From the NCBI GenBank assembly GCA_014379275.1, contig JACMMA010000454.1:1-7450 (forward strand): a stretch of DNA of 7,450 bases, written 5' to 3'. The first letter of the stretch is position 1. Every line of letters begins with the position of its first letter. This stretch comes from Armatimonadota bacterium. GTDB lineage: Bacteria > Armatimonadota > Armatimonadia > Armatimonadales > Armatimonadaceae. Position numbers and translations under genes: made by a program. Below are positions 1 to 6,330 of the stretch, piece after piece. The notes beneath the pieces were generated by a model. The model made no database searches and was not told the DNA's origin. It saw only the letters and a list, made by a program, of their open reading frames with translations.

Positions 1-25
1 AATCAGTCCTTCGGAATGCCATCTC

Positions 26-1012
26 ATGATCAAGGCTCCCACACTTAGCGATGTCGCTTCTCGTGCCAATGTTAGCAAAGTTGCCGTCTCGACCGTGCTG
101 AACGGTAGCCGATGTGGCACACGCGTTTCGGAGGAGACACGCAAGCGGATCGTCGCCACCGCACATGACATGGGATACCGCGTGAACGCCTCCGCTAAGG
201 CGATCCGCACCGGGCGTTCGAGTTGCGCCGTGTTGCTGATGACTACCCGAGCCTACTATAGTGCGTTGCCGGTTCGGTTGCTCGATGGCATTCATGACGG
301 ACTCGCCGCCCAGGGGATGCATCTCGCCTTCGCCCGGGTGCCGGACGAACGGTTGCAGGACGAGGAGTTGTTACCGAAGTTTTTGCGCGAGTGCATGGCG
401 GACGGACTGATTATCAACTATACGCACGATCTGCCGCCACAACTGACCGAACTGATCGCACAGCATCAGATCCCGTCTGTCTGGACGAATATCAAACTCG
501 AATCGGACTGTGTCCACCCGGACGACTTCGATGGCGGCGTCCGCGCCACGGAACGACTGTTATCGCAGGGACACCGCGCCATCGCTTACGCGGCTCTCGT
601 GCCATCCGAGCACTACAGCCGTCCCGACCGTATCGCCGGGTATGAGCAAGCGATGCGAGCCGCCGGGCAGACACCCGCGGTCTGGACGTCGCTCGCCGGA
701 GTGGCAATGCACCGCGTGTCCGCCGTGGTGGCGAACGGTGACACGGAAGCACAGCGACTTCTAAGTGCCGCCCGACTCAGCGGTCGGAAAGTCCCGGAAG
801 ACCTTTCGGTCGTGGTGATCACGCAACAAGCCGAACCGCCGGAGGACTACGCGACGGAAAAACGGATCGCCGCATGGCTTCTGCCGGAGTATGAGATGGG
901 GCGCCGCGCCACGGAGATGCTGACGATGAAGATCAACCATCCCGCCGTAGCACTGCCCTGCGAATCGCTCCCACTTACCTACGTGCCGGGTAGTACCAGC
1001 ACGATTTATTAA
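26..1012 (+). CDS. LacI-family transcriptional regulator
   Basis: DNA-binding repressor or activator of the LacI/GalR family, probably sensing a sugar and controlling the carbohydrate genes downstream. Residues 6-26 (TLSDVASRANVSKVAVSTVLN) form the N-terminal helix-turn-helix with the family pattern, and residues about 51-64 (YRVNASAKAIRTGR) match the hinge helix. The rest is a periplasmic-binding-protein-like effector domain ending in the usual VPEDLSVVVI segment and a C-terminal LPLTYVPGST strand. The stretch between GYEQAM and AVVANGD looks about 12-15 residues shorter than usual, giving 328 aa against the typical 335-345. The start at 26 places the HTH in the normal position; no strong Shine-Dalgarno is visible and only 25 bases lie upstream. 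It precedes the prepilin-like gene by 44 nt. Family assignment is firm; the ligand is unknown. Confidence 0.95.
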   Translation: MIKAPTLSDVASRANVSKVAVSTVLNGSRCGTRVSEETRKRIVATAHDMGYRVNASAKAIRTGRSSCAVLLMTTRAYYSALPVRLLDGIHDGLAAQGMHLAFARVPDERLQDEELLPKFLRECMADGLIINYTHDLPPQLTELIAQHQIPSVWTNIKLESDCVHPDDFDGGVRATERLLSQGHRAIAYAALVPSEHYSRPDRIAGYEQAMRAAGQTPAVWTSLAGVAMHRVSAVVANGDTEAQRLLSAARLSGRKVPEDLSVVVITQQAEPPEDYATEKRIAAWLLPEYEMGRRATEMLTMKINHPAVALPCESLPLTYVPGSTSTIY

Positions 1013-1045
1013 CCACCGTCGAAAGACGAATGACCTCGACAATCC

Positions 1046-1051
1046 AAGGAG
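1046..1051 (+). promoter_or_regulatory. Ribosome binding site of the prepilin-like gene
   Basis: AAGGAG lies 5 nt before the ATG at 1057. This favours 1057 over the in-frame ATG at 1030, which has no Shine-Dalgarno and would add nine residues before the prepilin leader. Confidence 0.8.
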
Positions 1052-1056
1052 TCTAT

Positions 1057-1590
1057 ATGAATCAACGTAGTTTCACTTTTGCCAAGCGGTCCGCGTTCAC
1101 GCTGATCGAATTATTAGTAGTTATCGCTATTATCGCTATACTAGCAGCGATACTGTTCCCCGTTTTTGCTCAGGCGCGGCAAAAAGCACGTCAGGCATCG
1201 TGCCAGAGTAACCTCAAGCAATGGAGTTTAGCCTGGATGCAGTATGTCCAGGATTATGACGAAACCACGGCTCTCGGCGGCAACGAAAACACCTATATCG
1301 CGGCGGGTGCCGCCGGTTCCCTGTGGTGGAACTCGCTGTACCCGTATACCAAGAGCAACGGCGTCCTGAAATGTCCCGGCGACGGGTCCGGGCAGGTGAT
1401 CATCAATGACGGTACACCGGGCGGGAATAACCGCGAGGGTTCCTATCTTTACAACGATTATTTCTCGCGTAATCAGTCTGGAACGGCGGGGACCAGATCA
1501 CGCTCCGAATCCCGTTACCGCTCCGGGCGGTTCCGGTCGACCGCCATCACCCCAACCGGGTCGCCTTCATGGCGGGACCGGTCGTGCTAG
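1057..1590 (+). CDS. Type IV prepilin-like (FTLIE/DUF1559-like) protein, 3' part replaced
   Basis: Pseudopilin-like protein with a class III signal peptide. A short basic leader (residues 1-13, with KRSA before the cleavage point) is followed by FTLIELLVVIAIIAILAAI, the prepilin peptidase site and hydrophobic helix. The cut is expected between Ala13 and Phe14, with Glu at mature position 5. Downstream, ARQKARQASCQSNLKQ and YVQDYDE are typical of the many such proteins in Armatimonadota. Residues 1 to about 141 (to SYLYNDYFSRNQS) look native. From about 1480 onward the frame reads a basic, Ser/Arg-rich tail that ends at 1590, because it is now translating a GH127 gene in the wrong frame. The expected C-terminal beta-rich part (often with an H-X9-DG motif) is absent. 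Codons in the hydrophobic helix are unusually AT-rich for this window. The product is probably non-functional or a short pilin variant. Confidence 0.8.
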   Translation: MNQRSFTFAKRSAFTLIELLVVIAIIAILAAILFPVFAQARQKARQASCQSNLKQWSLAWMQYVQDYDETTALGGNENTYIAAGAAGSLWWNSLYPYTKSNGVLKCPGDGSGQVIINDGTPGGNNREGSYLYNDYFSRNQSGTAGTRSRSESRYRSGRFRSTAITPTGSPSWRDRSC

Positions 1591-1790
1591 TACGTACGCG
1601 GGAAACGCTGTTCGCCGGGAGCGACGCGCTGACGGATGCCGTCACCCCGCTCGGCGCGGTCGCGGAGGGGGTGTCGCCGCGATTCCGGCTGTACGCACAA
1701 AGTGCCGGTGCCCTGGTGCCGTTCTACAGCGTGGGGCAAGACACCCCATACGCCATGTATTTCGACGTGCGAAGCACCGGAGACGACTAA
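1479..1790 (+). pseudogene. C-terminal remnant of a GH127-like beta-L-arabinofuranosidase gene
   Basis: Read in the frame of position 1479, the DNA encodes about 103 residues ending at TAA 1788-1790. It begins WNGGDQITLRIPLPLR, then HHPNRVAFMAGPVVLV, and ends ALVPFYSVGQDTPYAMYFDV. The PNRVAF-x-x-GPVVLV block and the VPFY...YAMYFDV ending are characteristic of the C-terminal beta-sandwich region of GH127 (DUF1680) enzymes, which remove beta-L-arabinofuranose from plant glycans. An in-frame TAA at 1470-1472 lies just upstream, and the preceding DNA codes for the prepilin in another frame. The N-terminal ~500 residues, including the (alpha/alpha)6 catalytic barrel, are therefore missing. An internal ATG at 1569 could start a 73-aa fragment, but this has no clear ribosome-binding site. 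This is a gene relic produced by a deletion or rearrangement. Confidence 0.8.
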
Positions 1791-1925
1791 ACACGCCGGA
1801 CCGGCACGAGGGCAGGAAAACTCGATGGTTCTGCTTGACGGGACCGGAAACATACCATGATGTTGAGAACGCTCCCACCTGCTTCCGGTTGGGAAGCCCG
1901 AGGAAGATAACGGACGGATACGAGC

Positions 1926-4883
1926 ATGCCAAGAAATAGAAAACAAGACACGGATCGTCGGCGCGGGACGGTCCGGGTGGCGTCGGTGCCGGTTCTGATC
2001 TGCGCCATCATTGTCGGCGCGGCCGGTGCCGCACCACTTCCCCCCGCCTCGGAGTGGAAAGTCGTCTACCCGACGGGCGTCGGCGCACTGAATGTACGCG
2101 AGGCTCCGTACAACGCGAGGGGTGACGGCGAGACCGACGACACGGCGGCGATCCAGAAGGCACTCACCGACGGCTTGGACAAGCACCGGGTCGTCTACCT
2201 CCCCGCCGGTACCTATCTGGTTAGCGACACCCTCCGCTGGCGCAATCCTGCCCGCGCGGGCGATAGCGCCGATGGTTGGGGGCGATTCCTCATGCTCCAG
2301 GGGCAGAGCCGAACGCGGACCGTGATCCGCTTGCGGAACGCCTGCCCTGGCTTTACCGATTCCGCCGTGCCGAAAGCCGTGGCACAGACCGGCTCCAGTG
2401 CCGGTCACGGCGACAAGCGTTACAAAAACGGGGAAGGGAACGAGGCGTTCGAGAACCACATCCGCGACCTGACCATCGACACCGGGCGGGGAAACGCGGG
2501 GGCTGTCGGAGTAGCCTATCAGGCGTCGAACACCGCCGCGATGCGGCGCGTCACGGTCCGGTCCGGCGACGGGAACGGGGTTTGTGGCATCGACCTGACG
2601 CGTCGGGACAACGGACCGGGGTTGCTGAAAAACGTCGCCGTGGACGGGTTCCGGGTCGGTGTCCGGGCTTCCGGGCAGGAGGTGTGCGTCTTCGTGATCG
2701 AGGACATGCAACTTTCCGGTCAGACCGAGGCGGGCATCGTCAACACCGGCTCGGTTCTCGCCCTGCGAAGAGTAGTCAGTCGTGGGCGCGTCTCCGCCCT
2801 GAAAGTGTCGGGCGGCTCGCTCACGCACCTTTTAGACAGTAGACTCTCCGGCGACCCGACGGGCAAAGGGGGCGCGTCGTCCGAGCCTTCCGTCGTCCTG
2901 ATCGGACCGGACGCCCGGCTTCATGTGCGTAACCTAAAGACATGGCGGTTCGCGACCGCGATCCGCGACCGCGATAAAGACGTGAAAGCGGAGACAGTCG
3001 CCGAGTGGGTGTCGGATACCCCACCCGAAGGTCTGGCGAAGGGTGATCTCAAACTCCCCGTACAGGAAACCCCGGAGTACTGGGAACCCGACGCGACCCG
3101 ATGGGCGGACCCCGGCGCACCCACCGGCACCGACGACACCAACGCCCTGCAAGCCGCGCTCGACTCCGGTCGCGCGGCGGTCTGTCTGCGCTATGGGATG
3201 TACCGCACGCGCCGGACGCTCCGCGTTCCGCCGACCGTGCGCCTGATCTTCGGCGTCGGCGCGAGCATCGATCCCACTCCCGAACTCGGACCGGGCGAGT
3301 CGCTTTTCCGCGTCACCGGCGGCGCGGCGGGCACACCGCCGGTGATCCTGGACCGCCTCGCCACGAACGCCGAGGGACGATTCCTGATCGAACACGACGC
3401 GCCCCGTGCAGTCGTCCTGGCGGACATCTTGGCGTTCGGAGGGAACGTGTACCGCAACCGTGAAGGGGCGGGACCGCTTTTTCTGGAAGATGTCGCGGGG
3501 GCGGGATACCGCTTCGACCACCCCACGCAAGTATGGGCACGCAACTGGGATTTCGAGGGAAAAGGAGAGCCGAAGGTGTTCAACAACGGTGGCACAATGT
3601 GGGGCTTAGGGTTCAAGCATGAGGGCGGCGAAACGGTGGCGGAAAACCGGGGCGGCGGGCGGATGGAACTGCTCGGCGGACTCGCCTATACGTTCGGCAC
3701 CGAACCGAACAAGCCCGCCTTCGCCATCGAGCGCGGCTCCGCGCTTTCGCTCTCGCTACTCGGCGTCAGTTTCGTCGGCGGGGAACGCCCCTTCTTCCCG
3801 ATCCTCGTCCGCACCGTGGGAGCGGACGGAAAGCCGTCCGGTGTAGAGGTGCCGTCGGGTGCCACCGGCGGGGGCACCCTGATGCGCCTGATACGGGGCA
3901 CTTCCGCCCCCGTGCCGCTTTCGACAACGCTCACCGGGCACGACGTATCGGGGAAGCCGATCACGGTTACCGTGGCACTACCGGACGCGGAAGCCGGTCG
4001 GTATCGCGGCACCCGTTTCGCGCACGTGCCGATGGTGACCGCCGCGCAGTGGAACGGGCACGCGTTTTGGGGGGAGTGGAACCCCGCGCGGGGCGACGCA
4101 TTCGGGCACGACAGCAACGCCATCGGCACGGCGGAAGAGTTCGACATCGACGGACCCGCGTCCTACACGACCGCCCCACCCGGCGCGGAGTTTCTCAAGA
4201 TCGGGGTCGGGCTTCTGCGCAAGCCGGTCGGTATGGAAACCCCGTACCACTTCTACGACCGGTACGAAGTAACGCGCCCCGCGCGTCTCGTCGCCACCCG
4301 GCGCGGGGAAGGCTTCGTAGAAACCGAGCAAGCAGTCCGCTCGGACGATAAATGTCTGGGCTACCGGTACACCTATCGGGTCGCGCTGGTTCCCGGACAG
4401 GCGACCCTACGTATCACCCGGACGCTCGCCAATATCGGGAGCGAACCACTTTCGACCGAGCACTACTGCCATAACTTCACCCGCATCGACGACGACCTGG
4501 CGGGACCGTCTTACCGTGTCGAACTCGCGTTCACCCCGACGAGTGAGGATGCGGCGAACGCCGGAAAGCAAGGTCTTACCCTGGGCAAGGAGGGGATCGG
4601 ATTTTCCCGCATACTTCCCGACGGTGCCGCCGCGTTCGCCCGCCTCACTGGTTTCCCGCCGAAGACCGGGACGGCGGGGGACTTCACGGTAGGAAATCAG
4701 CGCACCGGGGGACAGATTGGCGTGAAACACCCTTCCCGCTCCGGCGAGTCGTCCCTGACGCGGTTTAACCTGTATGCGGCGCCGGGCGCGGTCTGCCCGG
4801 AACCGTTCTGGCGGATCACAATCGCCCCCGGCGCGTCCCATTCGTGGCAGACCACCTACACCTTCTCACGAGAAAAGAAATGA
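1926..4883 (+). CDS. Secreted pectate-lyase-superfamily beta-helix protein fused to a mutarotase-like domain
   Basis: Large (985 aa) exported protein. A basic N-terminus and hydrophobic residues 17-36 form a signal peptide, with a likely cut after A-G-A near residue 35. Residues about 60-110 (RGDGETDDTAAIQKAL, then VVYLPAGTYLVSDTLR) are the standard start of a pectate-lyase-3/GH28-related right-handed beta-helix. A second, weaker copy (GTDDTNALQAAL, residues ~401-412, then YGMYRTRRTL) suggests two tandem beta-helix units, as in GH55-type architecture, reaching to about residue 640. From about 690 (RYRGTRF) to the end the protein changes to a galactose-mutarotase-like beta-sandwich: FLKIGVG at 756-762, EHYCHNF at 845-851 and a C-terminal CPEPF with Glu959. 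The His/Asn cluster and this Glu are candidate active-site residues. The role is probably binding or cleaving a plant polysaccharide outside the cytoplasm; the exact substrate is not evident. In-frame TAA 1908-1910 fixes 1926 as the first ATG; the Shine-Dalgarno is weak (GGACGG, 1912-1917). Confidence 0.85.
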   Translation: MPRNRKQDTDRRRGTVRVASVPVLICAIIVGAAGAAPLPPASEWKVVYPTGVGALNVREAPYNARGDGETDDTAAIQKALTDGLDKHRVVYLPAGTYLVSDTLRWRNPARAGDSADGWGRFLMLQGQSRTRTVIRLRNACPGFTDSAVPKAVAQTGSSAGHGDKRYKNGEGNEAFENHIRDLTIDTGRGNAGAVGVAYQASNTAAMRRVTVRSGDGNGVCGIDLTRRDNGPGLLKNVAVDGFRVGVRASGQEVCVFVIEDMQLSGQTEAGIVNTGSVLALRRVVSRGRVSALKVSGGSLTHLLDSRLSGDPTGKGGASSEPSVVLIGPDARLHVRNLKTWRFATAIRDRDKDVKAETVAEWVSDTPPEGLAKGDLKLPVQETPEYWEPDATRWADPGAPTGTDDTNALQAALDSGRAAVCLRYGMYRTRRTLRVPPTVRLIFGVGASIDPTPELGPGESLFRVTGGAAGTPPVILDRLATNAEGRFLIEHDAPRAVVLADILAFGGNVYRNREGAGPLFLEDVAGAGYRFDHPTQVWARNWDFEGKGEPKVFNNGGTMWGLGFKHEGGETVAENRGGGRMELLGGLAYTFGTEPNKPAFAIERGSALSLSLLGVSFVGGERPFFPILVRTVGADGKPSGVEVPSGATGGGTLMRLIRGTSAPVPLSTTLTGHDVSGKPITVTVALPDAEAGRYRGTRFAHVPMVTAAQWNGHAFWGEWNPARGDAFGHDSNAIGTAEEFDIDGPASYTTAPPGAEFLKIGVGLLRKPVGMETPYHFYDRYEVTRPARLVATRRGEGFVETEQAVRSDDKCLGYRYTYRVALVPGQATLRITRTLANIGSEPLSTEHYCHNFTRIDDDLAGPSYRVELAFTPTSEDAANAGKQGLTLGKEGIGFSRILPDGAAAFARLTGFPPKTGTAGDFTVGNQRTGGQIGVKHPSRSGESSLTRFNLYAAPGAVCPEPFWRITIAPGASHSWQTTYTFSREKK

Positions 4884-5148
4884 GCCGAAACATCGTCCCG
4901 ACTGGCTAAACCGACTGTCGCGACTTCGGGCGGGCTGACGAGCGCGCGTTCAAAAAAGGAATAGGATCCTACCGGGCAAGACCCCGGCTGGGTACCGCAG
5001 TTCGCCGGAGTCGGACGGCGCTTCCGATTCTTGCTAACCGGCGATACCGCTGACCTGCCTTACCTTTCGAAAATACTGGAGCAACCGCCGTCGGTTTTGT
5101 TGGTCCCCTCTTCCCGTGGAAACCTGCCACGGGTCGGCACGATACCTT
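4884..5148 (+). other. Non-coding gap upstream of the SDR gene
   Basis: No gene is recognised here. One frame is open from 4965 to the TGA at 5148-5150 (about 61 codons, including FRFLLTGDTADLPYLSKILE), but it has no start codon with a ribosome-binding site, no clear third-position bias and no family resemblance I know. A 5-bp GC stem (CCGGG 4972-4976 / CCCGG 4983-4987) lies about 90 nt after the preceding stop. No T-run follows it, so I do not call it a terminator. Confidence 0.5.
5113..5133 (+). promoter_or_regulatory. Perfect 7-bp inverted repeat in the SDR leader
   Basis: CCCGTGG (5113-5119) and CCACGGG (5127-5133) are perfect reverse complements around a 7-nt spacer. The element sits 40 nt before the SDR start codon and 15 nt before its Shine-Dalgarno-like sequence. 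There is no following T-run, so an operator or mRNA hairpin is more likely than an intrinsic terminator. The function is inferred from position only. Confidence 0.4.
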
Positions 5149-5155
5149 GAAGGAG
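5149..5155 (+). promoter_or_regulatory. Distant Shine-Dalgarno-like GAAGGAG before the SDR gene
   Basis: A strong GAAGGAG lies 18 nt before the ATG at 5174, farther than the usual 5-10 nt. A TTG at 5147 is in frame but overlaps this element, so it cannot use it. ATG 5174 gives the standard short SDR N-terminus and is preferred. Confidence 0.5.
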
Positions 5156-5173
5156 AAAAACGGGAAAATATTC

Positions 5174-5941
5174 ATGAACAGTCAACCATTACAGAACCGG
5201 GTGGGATTCATCACCGGCGGCGCACGCGGCATTGGCTACGGCATCGCCCTGCGCTTCGCTCGGGAGGGCGCGTCGGTCGTCATAGCCGACATCAACGAGC
5301 CGCTGGCGCGGGAGAGTGCGGCACGCGTCACCGCAGAAACGGGGCGAGCGGCTATCGCACTCCGGTGCGACGTCACCGACCGCGCCGACGTGAACGCGGC
5401 CATCGCGCGGACCGTCGCGGAACTCGGCAGCCTCGACATTCTGGTCAGCAACGCCGGGATCTGTCCGTTCGTCGAGTTCCTCGATCTGGACAATGAAACC
5501 TGGCAGAAAACCATCGATGTCATCCTGACCGGCGGGTTCAACGTCGGGCAGGCGGCGGCGCGGTCAATGATCGCGCGGAAAACGGGCGGGCGGATCATCT
5601 ACATCACTTCCCTGTCCACCATCCAGGCGGGTAGCAGTCAGGTCGACTATGCCGCCGCCAAGTCCGGCGAAAAGATGCTGATGGCGGGTATGGCAGGCGC
5701 ACTCGGGAAGCACGGCATCACGGTCAACGCGATAGCACCGGGCGTCATCTACACCGAAATGGGCGCGTTCCACTGGGACGTGCCGGAGCACCGGAAGGCG
5801 TTCGGCGAAGCCAACCCGCGCGGGCGACTCGGCGAACCGAAAGACATCGCCAACGCCGCCGTGTTTCTCGCGCTCGACGAGAGCGAGTACATCACGGGAA
5901 CCACGATCCGTGTCGACGGCGGGCATTTGGCGGTTGGTTAA
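5174..5941 (+). CDS. Short-chain dehydrogenase/reductase, sugar (possibly L-rhamnose) 1-dehydrogenase-like
   Basis: NAD(P)-dependent cytoplasmic oxidoreductase of the classical SDR family (255 aa, typical length). The glycine-rich cofactor motif TGGARGIG is at 14-21. Asp39 at the end of the second strand suggests NAD(H) preference. CDV at 66-68 and SNAG at 92-95 (usually NNAG) follow. The catalytic triad is Ser146, Tyr159 and Lys163 (YAAAK) with the standard 13/4 spacing, and the C-terminus has VDGG. The Asn of the extended N-S-Y-K tetrad, normally in a VNLTG segment, is replaced by Ile117 (DVILTG). The NAGICPF segment and the region around the active Tyr recall bacterial L-rhamnose 1-dehydrogenases, consistent with oxidative use of a sugar released by the neighbouring glycan-degrading genes. 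FabG-like annotation is equally possible from sequence alone; the substrate call is an inference. Confidence 0.9.
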   Translation: MNSQPLQNRVGFITGGARGIGYGIALRFAREGASVVIADINEPLARESAARVTAETGRAAIALRCDVTDRADVNAAIARTVAELGSLDILVSNAGICPFVEFLDLDNETWQKTIDVILTGGFNVGQAAARSMIARKTGGRIIYITSLSTIQAGSSQVDYAAAKSGEKMLMAGMAGALGKHGITVNAIAPGVIYTEMGAFHWDVPEHRKAFGEANPRGRLGEPKDIANAAVFLALDESEYITGTTIRVDGGHLAVG

Positions 5942-5993
5942 ATGCCACACGATATGCAAGCAGCCTGCCCGGACGTGCGTCCCCTGTGGAGAG

Positions 5994-5998
5994 AAGGA
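5994..5998 (+). promoter_or_regulatory. Ribosome binding site of a broken gene
   Basis: AAGGA lies 8 nt before the ATG at 6007, ideal spacing. It overlaps a small inverted repeat (AGGAT 5995-5999 / ATCCT 6002-6006). It supports the view that a real gene once began at 6007. Confidence 0.5.
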
Positions 5999-6006
5999 TA
6001 AATCCT

Positions 6007-6108
6007 ATGCCAGGTATCGATCAACGAAATAGTCACGCCACACACCGCGGAGAAAGCGACCTGGATGGCGGGTCGCTGGGGACTGATGGCGCACACGCCC
6101 GCCCACAG
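6007..6108 (+). pseudogene. N-terminal remnant of a GH29/alpha-L-fucosidase-like gene, frameshifted
   Basis: The ATG at 6007 has a good ribosome-binding site, but its own frame gives an unrecognisable 57-aa peptide ending at 6180. One frame over (from about 6011), the DNA reads VSINEIVTPHTAEKATWM, then AGRWGLMAH, and reaches a TAG at 6106-6108. The pattern W-M-x-x-x-R-W-G-L-M-x-H resembles the N-terminal motif of GH29 fucosidase-like proteins (WFREARFGLFIHW type). A one-base insertion between 6009 and about 6035 would explain the split between start codon and coding frame. After His (about 6091) the family resemblance stops, so the rest of the gene has been lost. This is a remnant of one more sugar-degrading gene. 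The motif is short, so the assignment is tentative. Confidence 0.5.
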
Positions 6109-6330
6109 GAAGACCCGGTAGCGGGGGGCATCCGCGCGGATCGCTGTGACTCCGCAACACATTTATCCTCTCCTCCCTAGAAGGAATTGGTGCGAAGCAC
6201 AGTGAAACCGTCGCTACCGACAAAGACACAGGGCATTGTAGAATCACACCGTCCGGCTCACCGCCGTGAACTCAAAGGCGATCTGACGAATCATGACCTG
6301 GGACCTGCCCCATCGATCTGACCTGAAATC
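6109..6330 (+). other. Non-coding stretch before the nucleoside hydrolase gene
   Basis: No complete gene is seen. A frame ending at TGA 6284-6286 contains NHTVRLTAVNSKAI, which would suit the last strand of a beta-sandwich domain, but a TAG lies directly before it, so at most it is decayed sequence. No clear promoter boxes, terminator or tRNA were recognised. Together with the preceding remnant, this fills the 389-nt space between the two intact genes. Confidence 0.5.

Noticed and set aside
1835..1863. TTGACG with a possible -10 box 17 nt downstream, upstream of the beta-helix gene
   Set aside because: The -10 candidate (TGATGT) matches only half of the consensus; not enough to call a promoter.
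1587..2828. Long minus-strand open frame (413 codons)
   Set aside because: It is a GC-rich shadow of the GH127 remnant and the beta-helix gene; low-complexity Arg/Gly/Pro-rich composition with no domain motif.
4880..4909. ATGA overlap at the end of the beta-helix gene giving a 9-codon frame
   Set aside because: It stops after nine codons; the overlap alone is not evidence of a gene.
4965..5150. Open frame of about 61 codons ending in TGA just before the SDR ribosome-binding site
   Set aside because: No start codon with a ribosome-binding site, weak third-position bias, and no recognisable family motif; probably chance, though a decayed 3' end cannot be excluded.
5942..6001. Small 19-codon frame starting directly after the SDR stop (MPHDMQAACPDVRPLWREG)
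   Set aside because: Very short, no ribosome-binding site of its own and no recognised leader-peptide features.
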